From positions 1-36,480 of IMG/VR virus record IMGVR_UViG_3300027805_000040: a stretch of 36,480 nt of DNA; one strand, given 5' to 3'. Under the pieces are notes generated by a model that did no database searches, had not been told where the DNA came from, and saw only the letters and a program-made list of their open reading frames with translations. This document shows positions 1 to 7,234 of the stretch, piece by piece (within the stretch, counting starts at the first letter, position 1; each line of letters starts with the position of its first letter). Both the position numbers and the translations under genes were made by a program. The DNA is from a virus.

Positions 1-221
1 GGCTTGTCGCGGCCATGCTCGTCGCACGGCTCATAGGTTTCATGGTAGCGCTCAGGCAGGATCAAGATTCTGTCTGGATCTATTACACGGGCATATAGAT
101 CATACTCATCCTTTTCTACGATGATGTGGTAGGGGACACGCAGAGACTCCAGTGCTTTGCTCGTCAGGCGAGTGTCAGCGCGTCCTTTTGATACAATATA
201 GATCGGATAGCGCGGGTTCAT
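1..221 (-). CDS. TET-associated glycosyltransferase (TAGT)-like protein, 3' part cut off by window edge
   Basis: The first 73 codons are visible, starting at the ATG on 221-219. The N-terminus has the form YPIYIVSKGR, then LTSKALE, VPYHIIVE, DEYDLYARVID and RILILPE. This matches what I know of the N-terminus of phage TAGT proteins, a glycosyltransferase fold associated with TET/JBP hydroxylases that decorate hydroxymethylated pyrimidines in phage DNA. The start codon overlaps the stop of the preceding 89-aa gene (ATGA at 221-218), so the two are probably translationally coupled. The catalytic part lies outside the window, and no TET/JBP or cytosine methylase partner is seen here. Assignment rests on the N-terminal motif only. 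Confidence 0.7.
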   Translation of the reverse strand, partial: MNPRYPIYIVSKGRADTRLTSKALESLRVPYHIIVEKDEYDLYARVIDPDRILILPERYHETYEPCDEHGRDK

Positions 222-487
222 TGCTCAGGCTCACCCTGAACGTAGCGGAGATGCGAGGCGCGACGATGCTCCATCGCAGGGAACCAGATAGCGCGTTGCT
301 TGGGGGTGATGTGTTGCGCCATGACTCTGGCAAATTCTTTCACGTCTTCTTCGTTGCGGAAGCGGACGTTTATCACGCGATATGGGCGGAGATCTTCCAT
401 GACATACTCAGGCATATCTTGCCATTCCTCCTGCCATGCGGAGGGTACGTCAAGGAGTGTCGGTTGGTGGGGGAGTTGGGCGCTCAT
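218..487 (-). CDS. Conserved small phage protein coupled to TAGT-like gene
   Basis: An 89-aa hydrophilic protein with a core of the form FRNEEDVKEFARVMAQ followed by ITPKQRAIWFP. I recall proteins with this VxFxxxEDxxxFAxxxxQxITPKxxxIWFP pattern beside TAGT-like and PP-loop genes in other phages, but I know of no assigned function. The gene ends in an ATGA overlap with the TAGT-like gene and overlaps the end of the upstream 57-aa gene by 38 nt, so all three are probably co-translated. No Shine-Dalgarno sequence precedes its ATG. A role in DNA modification is suggested only by the neighbour. Confidence 0.7.
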   Translation of the reverse strand: MSAQLPHQPTLLDVPSAWQEEWQDMPEYVMEDLRPYRVINVRFRNEEDVKEFARVMAQHITPKQRAIWFPAMEHRRASHLRYVQGEPEQ

Positions 488-623
488 CGATGATCAAGGG
501 CTTTGGTTCTTTGCAGAATTCATCGTAGGCAAGATCGGCTGCTAGGTCACAGGGATTGCAATCGCCGTAGAGCTTGCCGTGGATGCAGTATTCTGACGTT
601 GGGATTGGTTCTTTATCGCTCAT
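450..623 (-). CDS. Small putative zinc-binding protein (57 aa)
   Basis: ATG at 623-621 and TGA at 452-450 give 57 residues. The middle carries Cys13-x-His15-x6-Cys22-x2-Cys25, spacing compatible with a single zinc-binding knuckle. The C-terminus is proline/threonine rich. The N-terminus MSDKEP resembles the MSDN starts of two other early genes here (at 1242 and 3272). The last 38 nt overlap the next gene in another frame. I do not recognise the family. The metal-binding idea is inferred from cysteine spacing. Confidence 0.5.
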   Translation of the reverse strand: MSDKEPIPTSEYCIHGKLYGDCNPCDLAADLAYDEFCKEPKPLIIDERPTPPPTDTP

Positions 624-647
624 TATAAGTCAATTCGCTTGGTAATA

Positions 648-692
648 GGCAGCAGCGCTTACGCAGACACTCGCTGTTTCGGCGCTGCTGCC
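648..692. other. Perfect 11-bp inverted repeat between genes
   Basis: The arms 648-658 (GGCAGCAGCGC) and 682-692 are perfect reverse complements around a 23-nt loop. It sits in the gap between the SSB-like gene and the 57-aa gene. No T-tract follows on either strand, so it does not look like an intrinsic terminator. It may be an mRNA stability or processing hairpin. A CATACATACATACC stretch lies just beside it on the plus strand at about 694-707. Confidence 0.6.
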
Positions 693-717
693 ACATACAT
701 ACATACCAAATTAGGAT

Positions 718-1242
718 CTAGAACGGAATGTCATCGTCTTCCAGTTCCTCAGACTGAGGCTTGGCTTGCGATGACATGGCTTTGGCTTTGGCGGCTTCTG
801 CCTTGCTAGGCGTTTTCGGCACTGACGTGCTGTGTCCAGCGTCTTCAGCCTTCATGCGAGCCAGCAGACGGTCAGCGACTTCCTGCTTGGCTTTGTTGTT
901 CAGGCTGTTGAGCCACTTGGCTTTGATGCGCGTCTCGCCGTTGTATTCCTCTTCTTCCGTCACGATGATGACTTCAATGCCAGCGAAGGAGTCGAGATCA
1001 TCCCAATCGCCATCCCAATCGAATGCCCTGATGAGGCTCTCGACAGTGCGGGGCTTGGCTTTCTCGCTGAGATAACCGCGCCAGACGATCTCTTTGCCTT
1101 TCTGGTCACACTCCTCAGTGACAATGCACGGGATGCGGATGAATGGCGTCCCGCCTTGCGTCTCGTCTAGCCATCCGTTTGGCGGACGTTTGACTGAGCA
1201 GAGGAACTTACCGACAGCATCGATGTATTTATTATCGCTCAT
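718..1242 (-). CDS. Putative single-stranded DNA-binding protein
   Basis: A 174-aa protein with a likely beta-rich N-terminal part (about residues 1-110), a low-complexity Ala/Lys/Ser/Pro linker (about 128-163), and an acidic C-terminus ending DDDIPF. An acidic tail ending in IPF-like residues is the hallmark by which SSB and functionally analogous phage proteins recruit partner proteins. The N-terminal domain does not obviously match bacterial SSB, so it could be a phage-type SSB or a DUF669-like protein. It lies in the same operon as the RecT-like annealase and helicase loader, which fits. There is no Shine-Dalgarno sequence; the leader is A-rich (AAGAATAAAGATCAAT). Confidence 0.6.
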   Translation of the reverse strand: MSDNKYIDAVGKFLCSVKRPPNGWLDETQGGTPFIRIPCIVTEECDQKGKEIVWRGYLSEKAKPRTVESLIRAFDWDGDWDDLDSFAGIEVIIVTEEEEYNGETRIKAKWLNSLNNKAKQEVADRLLARMKAEDAGHSTSVPKTPSKAEAAKAKAMSSQAKPQSEELEDDDIPF

Positions 1243-1250
1243 ATTGATCT

Positions 1251-1562
1251 TTATTCTTCAAACGGATTGGGTTCCGCTTTGGTTGGAGTTATGTGAGTTG
1301 TCGAGAGCACTGCTTGCAGATGACTTTCAGCAGGGCCACTTGCTTTTGGGCTGTATTGGATTCCAGCAACGTGACCCGGGGGCCACTCCTGCGATTCAAT
1401 CAGCTTGGCAATCTTTGCCTGCTCGCCTGCGATGTATTTATACCAAGCATGACACTGCTGATGTTCCATCTTCAGTTCAGCTTTGAATTCTTCAGGCTGC
1501 GTCCTGCGTTTGGCAGTCTTCACCATGAAGATCAATTTACTAGGTTTTGGTTGTTTAGGCAT
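1251..1562 (-). CDS. Hypothetical protein, 103 aa
   Basis: A basic, hydrophilic protein without recognisable catalytic motifs. The N-terminus is lysine/proline rich (MPKQPKPSK), a helical stretch around residues 22-60 has several charged residues, and the C-terminus ends PNPFEE. The ATG follows the stop of the lysine-rich 52-aa gene by 1 nt, and its own stop is 8 nt before the SSB-like gene, so it belongs to the replication operon. Function unknown. Confidence 0.6.
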   Translation of the reverse strand: MPKQPKPSKLIFMVKTAKRRTQPEEFKAELKMEHQQCHAWYKYIAGEQAKIAKLIESQEWPPGHVAGIQYSPKASGPAESHLQAVLSTTHITPTKAEPNPFEE

Positions 1563-1563
1563 A

Positions 1564-1722
1564 TTACTTGGCTTTCTTAGGTGCGTAGACCAGCTTGCGT
1601 TCAGAGAATTTCCCCGTCTTGTTCTTCATTGCTTTGAACGTCTTGGGATCCACTGTTGACTTGGATTTCGGACGGGATGTCCCCGCCTTCTTCCGCTTGT
1701 TGATGTTTTCGTATAGACTCAC
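1564..1722 (-). CDS. Small lysine-rich protein, GTG start, overlaps gp88-like gene
   Basis: A 52-aa protein starting at GTG 1722-1720 (V/M-SLYENINKRKKAG...). Its pattern, an ENIxxKRKKAG block followed by KSKSTVDPKTFKAMKNKTGK, resembles short basic proteins common in phages (I recall forms such as NIHAKRKRIKAGSGEK). The open frame runs upstream to an ATG at 1794, but homology-like sequence begins only at SLYENI. An A-rich stretch (AAATAAGAAACCCAAAC) precedes the GTG, like the leaders of neighbouring genes. Most of the gene lies inside the 3' end of the gp88-like gene in another frame (122 nt shared). Function unknown; nucleic-acid binding is plausible from the charge. Confidence 0.5.
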   Translation of the reverse strand: MSLYENINKRKKAGTSRPKSKSTVDPKTFKAMKNKTGKFSERKLVYAPKKAK

Positions 1723-2365
1723 GTTTGGGTTTCTTATTTGAGAAGTTCTCCAGTAGCGCGAAGGGCGAGCGCCCATAAGCAGCCAAATAATCATCGGTAT
1801 CGATGACTAAGCCAAGCCTATCGGCGGTATCTTCACTCCACACTACCTTTGCATACTTCAGGTTATGGGTTTCGATCAGGTGATCGTGCTTGCCGCCACA
1901 GGACGCCTGCAGGACAAGGTTCTTTGGGATTTGGCCCAAACGATTAACCCAAAAGGTTAACGATTTGGTGAATGCCCAAAAGTGTATATCAGGGTTCTCC
2001 ATGACGAAGAGAAGCCAGCCATCGAAATATGTCTGCGAGAAGAAGTCTCCTGCAGTGTGAATGCGGCAGCGCTTCATACGCTTAGGTTTGGCGCGAGTCA
2101 GGATGCTGCAGACCTGATGCGGAGTCTTGCCTTTGACCGCTTCAAAGTTTGTCCACAGGCGCTGACGCACAGACGGATAGCGCTCAGTCACGGCAGAGTA
2201 GCAACGGAATTCCTGCCTAGGCCCGTTCCATACTTTGCCTGTGTATCGGTCAGCAATGGCGAGACACTTTTCGGCGCCGGGACACGTCGATCCGCTAGGC
2301 AGTGACCACGAATAAGCATCCTTATCGAATACGTATCTATTTACCTTGGTGAATGCGGGGATCAT
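1601..2365 (-). CDS. Gene product 88 (gp88)-like phage protein
   Basis: A 254-aa protein. Features recalling the mycobacteriophage gp88 family are SWSLPSGSTCPGAEKC near residues 19-34, then a region with RCRIHTAGDFFSQTYFDGW (about 99-117), FWAFTKS (about 129-135) and SCGGKHDH. Conserved cysteines and histidines suggest a metal or Fe-S site, but the family's function is not established as far as I know. The last about 44 residues are hydrophilic and low in complexity, and share DNA with a 52-aa lysine-rich gene in another frame. The ATG lies 5 nt after the stop of the upstream gene. Confidence 0.65.
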   Translation of the reverse strand: MIPAFTKVNRYVFDKDAYSWSLPSGSTCPGAEKCLAIADRYTGKVWNGPRQEFRCYSAVTERYPSVRQRLWTNFEAVKGKTPHQVCSILTRAKPKRMKRCRIHTAGDFFSQTYFDGWLLFVMENPDIHFWAFTKSLTFWVNRLGQIPKNLVLQASCGGKHDHLIETHNLKYAKVVWSEDTADRLGLVIDTDDYLAAYGRSPFALLENFSNKKPKRESIRKHQQAEEGGDIPSEIQVNSGSQDVQSNEEQDGEIL

Positions 2366-2370
2366 TGCCG

Positions 2371-2949
2371 TTAGAAATCATATTTGTAGTTTTGGCGCTC
2401 GTCCACAGAATAAACAGTCTCCTGTAGGATGAGCTTCGGAATCGTCTGGACATCGATGATGTAGGACGAATCGTGGAATACAAGGTGATTATTAGGCTGT
2501 ATTGTCATCCGCCCGTTGTCCAGTTTGCACCATATGAACATTTTGTCCTGATCGACGGCATCGCTCCAGCCATCGTTCATATGCGTTGTGCTGAACATAT
2601 ACTCACCTGATTGCAGACCTGACTTGGTCTTGGCTGTGATCTTCATGCCAGACAGGACGGGATCTTCCAGCGTGATGAAATCGTAGCTGTAGCAATTCCA
2701 TGCCTGCGAGTCATCGATGTTCCAGAACTGCTGAGGATCATGCCTGAACGCAATCGCGTTGGGCGGGATGTTGCGATACATCATGCCGCCGTAGCGGAAG
2801 ATGACGTTAATGCCCCAAGCGCGTCCCGGTATAGACGTGATGCCTACCCACATCGCCTCCTGCCAACCAATGGACTTCTCATGGGTGTATTGCGTATCCA
2901 CAAGGATATACTTGTGGGTTGGTATGGAGCCTAGCTTGCAATAACGCAT
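2371..2949 (-). CDS. Hypothetical protein, 192 aa
   Basis: A neutral protein rich in aromatic residues (W, Y, F) and isoleucine, likely beta-structured, with no motif I recognise. Tryptophans occur at regular spacing (GWQEAMW, AWGINV, FWNID, AWNCY, GWSDAV, FIWC). The start overlaps the preceding gene by 19 nt in another frame, which supports co-translation. It is conserved in position within the replication operon between a 113-aa unknown and the gp88-like gene. Function unknown. Confidence 0.6.
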   Translation of the reverse strand: MRYCKLGSIPTHKYILVDTQYTHEKSIGWQEAMWVGITSIPGRAWGINVIFRYGGMMYRNIPPNAIAFRHDPQQFWNIDDSQAWNCYSYDFITLEDPVLSGMKITAKTKSGLQSGEYMFSTTHMNDGWSDAVDQDKMFIWCKLDNGRMTIQPNNHLVFHDSSYIIDVQTIPKLILQETVYSVDERQNYKYDF

Positions 2950-3272
2950 TGTTTTGGTTGCTTCATGTTGAGTGCTTCTTGCAGGAACTTGCAGACGATT
3001 CTGATCCGATTGTTATTCGGCTCGTTGCCTGCGATGCCTTGCGCTTCCACAAGCGCTGCATTCACCAGTTCCTCAGTGCGATTCTTACTGCGAGTCAGGA
3101 TCTTCAGCAGCGCATCTGCTGCGTCAGCCTCGCGCCAATCAAGCGAGCAGCAAACGATCTCATGCCACTCACCATCTACTTTTACTGACCATGACGTGCG
3201 TCTGCAGTCTGGCTCACTGTCATCTTGGGATTGTAAGGGGAACCCGTAGTATTGTCCGTAGTTGTCGCTCAT
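2931..3272 (-). CDS. Hypothetical protein, 113 aa
   Basis: Begins MSDNYGQYYG. The middle contains a WxVKVDGEWHEIVCC strand-like segment and the C-terminal half is helical and charged (about residues 50-105). No family is recognised. No Shine-Dalgarno sequence is present; the leader is ATTATAAATAGAT directly before the ATG, the same A/T-rich type seen before other early genes. It lies 2 nt downstream of the helicase-loader stop. Confidence 0.6.
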   Translation of the reverse strand: MSDNYGQYYGFPLQSQDDSEPDCRRTSWSVKVDGEWHEIVCCSLDWREADAADALLKILTRSKNRTEELVNAALVEAQGIAGNEPNNNRIRIVCKFLQEALNMKQPKQCVIAS

Positions 3273-3274
3273 AT

Positions 3275-3985
3275 CTATTTATAATGGATTGTTGTGGAGA
3301 ACTGCTGGAGTCTGCGAAGGATCGGCTCTCCACGATCCTCCGAAAGCATTTGCCTGAATGATTTGCCGTCAGCATTGCTCGTCGCAATCGTAGGCTTTTT
3401 GTGGGACGTTCTGTATTCCAGAATGTCGAATAGCTCTAGCTCTGCTCGCTCAGTGAACTTCTGTTTGCCTAGGTCATCCAGCAGCAGAATGCTGGCAGAC
3501 TTGCATTCCTTCAGCACATATTCCGCTATATTGCGCTCTTCAGCGCGGGAGTGCCATTGGTCTGCAGCGTATTTGGCAAGCTGAGTTGCCGTCACTCCGT
3601 AGCAGCGTTTGCCTGCGAGCATCTCTCGCTTGATCAGCATCCAAGCAGCGCGAGACTTTCCCTTGCCTGCTGGCCCTACGAAGATCAAACCCTGAGGCCC
3701 ATGCTGCCATGAATCGACTGCCTGAACATAGGGCGCGTAGATGCGAGCAGGATCGGTATCCTGATAGAGCGGAGGACACAGCGAAGTAAATGCGAGCAGG
3801 CGGCTCGCCTCTTCATCTCGTTTCTCCTGTTCTTCATAGCGCTTCTGCTCTTTCTCAGCGCATTCGTCGCACAGGTTGTCAAAGCGGAGCTTGCGTCCTG
3901 CGATGACATAAACCTCGCTTTGGAACGGCTGGAAGCATTCGCTGCAGGCCAGCGTTTCGACTTCCTTCTTCTTGTCACCAATCAT
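3275..3985 (-). CDS. DnaC/IstB-like AAA+ ATPase, putative helicase loader
   Basis: A 236-aa protein from ATG 3985. The N-terminus carries a zinc-finger-like Cys14-x2-Cys17 ... Cys39-x2-Cys42. The AAA+ core has Walker A GPAGKGKS (104-111), Walker B ILLLDD (about 166-171), a sensor-1-like TIATSN (199-204) and arginines at about 224-225 that could act as arginine finger. This is the DnaC/DnaI/IstB layout; such phage proteins load a replicative helicase at the origin. No phage helicase is seen in this window, so it may load the host DnaB-like helicase or one encoded elsewhere. The frame is open upstream to 4057, but the ATG at 3985 overlaps the DUF1376 gene by only 11 nt and places the zinc finger near the N-terminus. 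Confidence 0.85.
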   Translation of the reverse strand: MIGDKKKEVETLACSECFQPFQSEVYVIAGRKLRFDNLCDECAEKEQKRYEEQEKRDEEASRLLAFTSLCPPLYQDTDPARIYAPYVQAVDSWQHGPQGLIFVGPAGKGKSRAAWMLIKREMLAGKRCYGVTATQLAKYAADQWHSRAEERNIAEYVLKECKSASILLLDDLGKQKFTERAELELFDILEYRTSHKKPTIATSNADGKSFRQMLSEDRGEPILRRLQQFSTTIHYK

Positions 3986-4694
3986 ATTCAGAGTCCTTGG
4001 AGGGTTTATCTTTCTTGGGGGTTGCCTTGCCGTAAGCAGGCTGCATTGGACTACCATCTGCCGCCCACTTTGTCTTCACCCGATTCAGCACAGATTGCCA
4101 TTTATAGATCGGACGGTGGTTCCAATCGATCCAGCCTGAGCCTTCCATCTCATCAAACCAATCCTTGGCTTTCCACTCAGCGAGGCCAATGTTCTGAGCG
4201 TAGGCCAGAACATCTTGAAGCGTAGGCCACTCCCGCCCTCTCTCTACTGCTATATTTGAAGATGAAGATGAAGAGTTGCCTTTTGGTTCCAAGCTAGAAC
4301 CCAAGGGTGGTTCGCCTTTGGTTGACGTTTGCTTGGCTTTTCGACGTGCTTTGGCGGATGCAAGCCCCCCTTGGCGGCTCTTCTCCATGAATTCCTCGCG
4401 CTCCCGCTTTAAAGCCTCCAATTTGTCATGCACCAGAACATCACCAACTAGCGAACCAGAATCCAAGGGGGGTTGGAACATGGTTGCAACCGATTGTGCA
4501 AGGGTGGTTGAAGCACCCTTGCCTATGAGACGGGCCAGCTTCTCAGGATCTCTTGGGATGCTGCCATGCTGCCAGCAGTAGGAGAGCAGTCTGATATAGG
4601 CTCCCTCCTCCTCCAAGGTCATCAAGGTGACCCGCTGTGAACCTAGCCAATCGCTAGGGTAAAACATGAAGGCGGGGGCTTTATTCTTGGACAT
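3975..4694 (-). CDS. DUF1376 (YdaU-like) phage replication protein
   Basis: A 239-aa protein from ATG 4694. The N-terminus has the DUF1376 pattern: PAFMFYPSDW, then LTLEEEGAYIRLLSYCW and a region with DPEKLARLIG (about residues 1-60). This domain is common in phage and prophage replication modules next to DnaC-like loaders and is thought to act in origin recognition or primosome assembly. A basic/serine-rich linker with a run of six serines (about 115-150) leads to a C-terminal domain rich in W (about 160-215). An upstream in-frame ATG at 4718 would overlap the previous gene more; 4694 gives a 14-nt overlap. Confidence 0.8.
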   Translation of the reverse strand: MSKNKAPAFMFYPSDWLGSQRVTLMTLEEEGAYIRLLSYCWQHGSIPRDPEKLARLIGKGASTTLAQSVATMFQPPLDSGSLVGDVLVHDKLEALKREREEFMEKSRQGGLASAKARRKAKQTSTKGEPPLGSSLEPKGNSSSSSSNIAVERGREWPTLQDVLAYAQNIGLAEWKAKDWFDEMEGSGWIDWNHRPIYKWQSVLNRVKTKWAADGSPMQPAYGKATPKKDKPSKDSEYDW

Positions 4695-5004
4695 AGTTTG
4701 CGCCTTTATAGACCGCAATTACGGCTGCATGGGATCGTTTCCTGCGAGAATTGGCGTATCCCACTCGCTTGATGATCCCTGACTTCACGGCTGAAAGGAA
4801 CCTCGCGCCCATTGCGTTGTGGTGATTCGGGGGATCACCGCAAAAGTCACGGACATCCTCCGCCGTGAATTCGGAACCGTTTGCCGCCATCGATGCAATC
4901 ACGCCATCACAAGCCATGACCCATTCGCTCGACGTGTTGTCTGAAACTTTCGCAGCGCCTTCATCACGTAGCCTGCGACCTTCTGAGTTATCGTGTCTAT
5001 TCAT
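4681..5004 (-). CDS. Small winged-helix-like phage protein
   Basis: A 107-aa protein. The core (about residues 29-100) reads as VIASMAANGSEFTAEDVRDF, DPPNHHNAMGARFLSAVKSG and IIKRVGYANSRR, and resembles short winged-helix-type proteins I recall from actinobacteriophages (xFTAEDVxxxxGxPxxxNAxGARFxxAxxxGxIxRVGY). This suggests DNA binding, possibly in replication initiation given the DUF1376 and helicase-loader neighbours. The leader is AAATAAATAC before the ATG, and an AGAGGA lies 12 nt upstream, an unusually long gap for ribosome binding. Confidence 0.6.
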   Translation of the reverse strand: MNRHDNSEGRRLRDEGAAKVSDNTSSEWVMACDGVIASMAANGSEFTAEDVRDFCGDPPNHHNAMGARFLSAVKSGIIKRVGYANSRRKRSHAAVIAVYKGANYVQE

Positions 5005-5008
5005 GTAT

Positions 5009-6025
5009 TTATTTAATCCTCTTGGGTTTTGTTTCGGTCATGCGGGTAGTGCCTTGCTTGGTCTTTGCTTCCAAGCTGGAAGGCGTATACCCACGTTTAT
5101 CCGCCCATGCGCGGAATGTTTTGCCATCTATCTCGCCGCCAAACAAGTCAATAATGTCGTTTATTGACGCACCTGTTGTCTCAGCAGCCTCAGCGATTGC
5201 CTCAGCCGTGAAGTATTCGCTGCCCTTGGTAGTGCTGATCTTCCAGCCAGCAACGTCAACGCCCTGAGCCATCAGGTCTTTGGCTTTGTCTTTCGCGTAG
5301 TCCCACAATTCCTTTTTGAAGATGTTCGCCATCTTCAGGAAGTGTCCAAGTTGTTCGGGGTTGCTTGTGACTTGCTCGCGCAATTGCTCAAGGCTCGTCT
5401 CGACCTTCTCGACAACAGCGAGTGAGTCGGACGTAGGCTTTACGATTGCGGGACAAGTGTTTCGCACCAAGCACCAGCCACAATATTCGCAGGGTGTTGG
5501 CTGTTTGTTTGGATCATTATAGGCCGATATGACAGCAGCGACGATAGCCTTGGCCTCGTCATGCGTGAATTCATGGACGATCTGCGTCTGCGAATCGCAG
5601 AAGAGCAGGATGCACGTCCACTTGTCCACGAAGTATGTCTCCATGTTGCCAAGTGCATACGCTGCCATCTGCTCCATGTAGTTCCTGATCTGTCCCGTCT
5701 TGAGATCCAGTGACATCTGGATCTTTGGGATACGGGCATCCTCAGTGCCTACGTGATCCATGCCGCTCGTCTTGACCTTGAGTTGCTCCTCGTCAACTAT
5801 GACATTGGTATCCACGCAGTAGGCCAGCGTTGTTTCGATAGCCCACTGCACGGCTTGCTTTTCGGCATCCGCGAGTTGATCAAGCAACGCTATATTGCCC
5901 GATATGGCTGCACGGTATGCCGCATCCATGTTGGTTCCGCGCTGTGCCGCTGGAGACGAACCTCCAGACGGCTGATAACAAGCGCAAGCTGCCACTTTGG
6001 GCAGCATTGAGTGACGCAGGCTCAT
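5009..6025 (-). CDS. Cas4/RecB-like (DUF2800-type) PD-(D/E)XK nuclease
   Basis: A 338-aa protein. The N-terminus reads like the DUF2800 opening (SMLPKVAACACYQPS, SPAAQRGTNMDAAY). The putative nuclease core includes TSGMD (D90), SLDLKTG (D107, K109) and a Y-x2-Q-helix NYMEQMAAYALG (115-126). A cysteine cluster C179-x2-C182-x2-C185-x5-C191 could bind an iron-sulfur cluster or zinc as in Cas4/AddB-type nucleases. Paired with the RecT-like annealase immediately upstream (ATGA overlap at 6025-6022), it is the likely 5'-3' exonuclease of a two-component recombination system. The C-terminal part (about 200-320) is helical with a weakly conserved SLEAK tail. Confidence 0.75.
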   Translation of the reverse strand: MSLRHSMLPKVAACACYQPSGGSSPAAQRGTNMDAAYRAAISGNIALLDQLADAEKQAVQWAIETTLAYCVDTNVIVDEEQLKVKTSGMDHVGTEDARIPKIQMSLDLKTGQIRNYMEQMAAYALGNMETYFVDKWTCILLFCDSQTQIVHEFTHDEAKAIVAAVISAYNDPNKQPTPCEYCGWCLVRNTCPAIVKPTSDSLAVVEKVETSLEQLREQVTSNPEQLGHFLKMANIFKKELWDYAKDKAKDLMAQGVDVAGWKISTTKGSEYFTAEAIAEAAETTGASINDIIDLFGGEIDGKTFRAWADKRGYTPSSLEAKTKQGTTRMTETKPKRIK

Positions 6026-6816
6026 TTCGTAACGGCTGCGATGAACTTGTCAGGATGGGCCAGAATGCGCTCGCGGTAGGAGCCTTCAGGCACGTCTTTC
6101 CACGTCATGCCATCGGAGATGATATCCTTGGCGACGAGGAATGCAGTGGCAGCGTCACCGTGCTCTGCGATCTTGTCCTCCACGGGAGCATACCAAGCAA
6201 TCTCCTCGACAACCTCAGCATCGATGACCTCCGCCTCGACCTCGACACGGGTTGACTCGACTTTGATCTCGACGGGCTTGGCTTTGGGCGCTGGCTCCTG
6301 CTGCCTGCTTGCTGCAGCGGCAGCGGGTGCTGCGAAGTCTCCCACTTCCTCAGGCGTGTATAGCCCCTGCAGGACGGCAGGGAACACGGCGCGGACTCCC
6401 TCGCTGACAACACGGGCGCGGAGCATCTGGCGCGGATACTTCTTCCAGTTGTCCTTGCCATCGATGCCTGCTGCCTTGGCGCGTTTCATGTCCCAATCAA
6501 CGCGAAGCGATCCGCCCTGAGGGTGCGAGAAGGTTGCGCTGACTTGCGTGTCGGTATGGTCATGCCACTCGACCTTGCCGCCTGCTTGTTGGAAGCGAGC
6601 GAGCATGGCGTCAGAGCGAAGCGATGCCTTGCCCTGAATGATGTGGTATTCGGCTGCAACGCTGCCGGGGTGCTTGCCCTCAGCGGCTGCGACTATCATC
6701 AGGGCCAGCGCTTGATCGACGGTCTTAACGCCAAACAAGCTGGACTTGACGATTGCTGATGCCATCCGCTCCATGTCGGAGATCGACGGCTGTTGTGTGA
6801 CTAGTTCTTGGCTCAT
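6022..6816 (-). CDS. recT: RecT-like single-strand annealing protein
   Basis: A 264-aa protein. The RecT signature is clear around residues 110-160: WDMKRAKAAGI, then NWKKYPRQMLRARVVSEGVR and AVFPAVLQGLYTPEEV. It would anneal complementary single strands produced by the downstream nuclease. After about residue 165 comes an Ala/Pro/Lys/Glu-rich linker and a small C-terminal domain (about 205-264), which in related phage proteins varies. No Shine-Dalgarno sequence; the leader is CTAAATAAATAC immediately before the ATG, nearly identical to the one before the 107-aa gene. Symbol given by family resemblance. Confidence 0.8.
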   Translation of the reverse strand: MSQELVTQQPSISDMERMASAIVKSSLFGVKTVDQALALMIVAAAEGKHPGSVAAEYHIIQGKASLRSDAMLARFQQAGGKVEWHDHTDTQVSATFSHPQGGSLRVDWDMKRAKAAGIDGKDNWKKYPRQMLRARVVSEGVRAVFPAVLQGLYTPEEVGDFAAPAAAAASRQQEPAPKAKPVEIKVESTRVEVEAEVIDAEVVEEIAWYAPVEDKIAEHGDAATAFLVAKDIISDGMTWKDVPEGSYRERILAHPDKFIAAVTK

Positions 6817-6824
6817 GTATTTAT

Positions 6825-7136
6825 TTAGTGGTTTAGGTTGAAGAATGCGGGATTGAGTTTCGGAGCGAGTGCCTTGAGAGTCTTGCGGCTCTTGGGGTAA
6901 TACTCATTCGGATACTGCATGATCCAGCGGCTGCTTTTGTCATACTGAATGATGCGGTTCGTGATTGCGAATCGCGTTATATCAGCAGTGTTACGTAGGG
7001 CGAATGTCTTCATCAGGCGCTGACGATGTTTCTCAATCGTCTTCATGCTGATGTTCAGATCATCGGCCATCTCCTTGTTGCTGCGTCCAAGCGCAATCGC
7101 TGCTGCTACTTGGCGCATCCTGTTGGTCATTGTCAT
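6825..7136 (-). CDS. Stand-alone LuxR/GerE-type helix-turn-helix regulator
   Basis: A 103-aa protein whose residues about 5-60 form a LuxR-type HTH: RMRQVAAAIALGRSNKEMADDL, then NISMKTIEKHRQRLMKTF and ALRNTADITRFAI. There is no receiver or autoinducer domain, so it is a bare DNA-binding domain with a short basic/aromatic tail (about 65-103). It heads the replication/recombination operon and stands just after the promoter-rich accessory region, so it could control either. The ATG lies within AATACATCAATG, again without a Shine-Dalgarno sequence. Confidence 0.75.
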   Translation of the reverse strand: MTMTNRMRQVAAAIALGRSNKEMADDLNISMKTIEKHRQRLMKTFALRNTADITRFAITNRIIQYDKSSRWIMQYPNEYYPKSRKTLKALAPKLNPAFFNLNH

Positions 7137-7151
7137 TGATGTATTAATGGA

Positions 7152-7187
7152 GCGAGCGGGAGAACCGTCAGCTATTCCCCCGCTCGC
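7152..7187. other. Intergenic hairpin, 9-bp perfect stem
   Basis: The 98-nt gap upstream of the LuxR-type gene contains arms 7152-7160 (GCGAGCGGG) and 7179-7187, perfect complements, with a short GAA/TTC extension inside the 18-nt loop. No T-tract follows on the minus strand, so rho-independent termination is unlikely. It may protect the 3' end of the upstream mRNA or mark its processing. Confidence 0.5.
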
Positions 7188-7234
7188 AGTGCTATGTTGG
7201 TTTTGACGTAGTGGTGCTGACGAAAGTCATAGTG

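Noticed and set aside
1723-1794. ATG 1794 as start of the lysine-rich protein
   Set aside because: The extra 24 residues look like out-of-frame translation of the gp88-like gene; recognisable sequence begins at the GTG at 1722.
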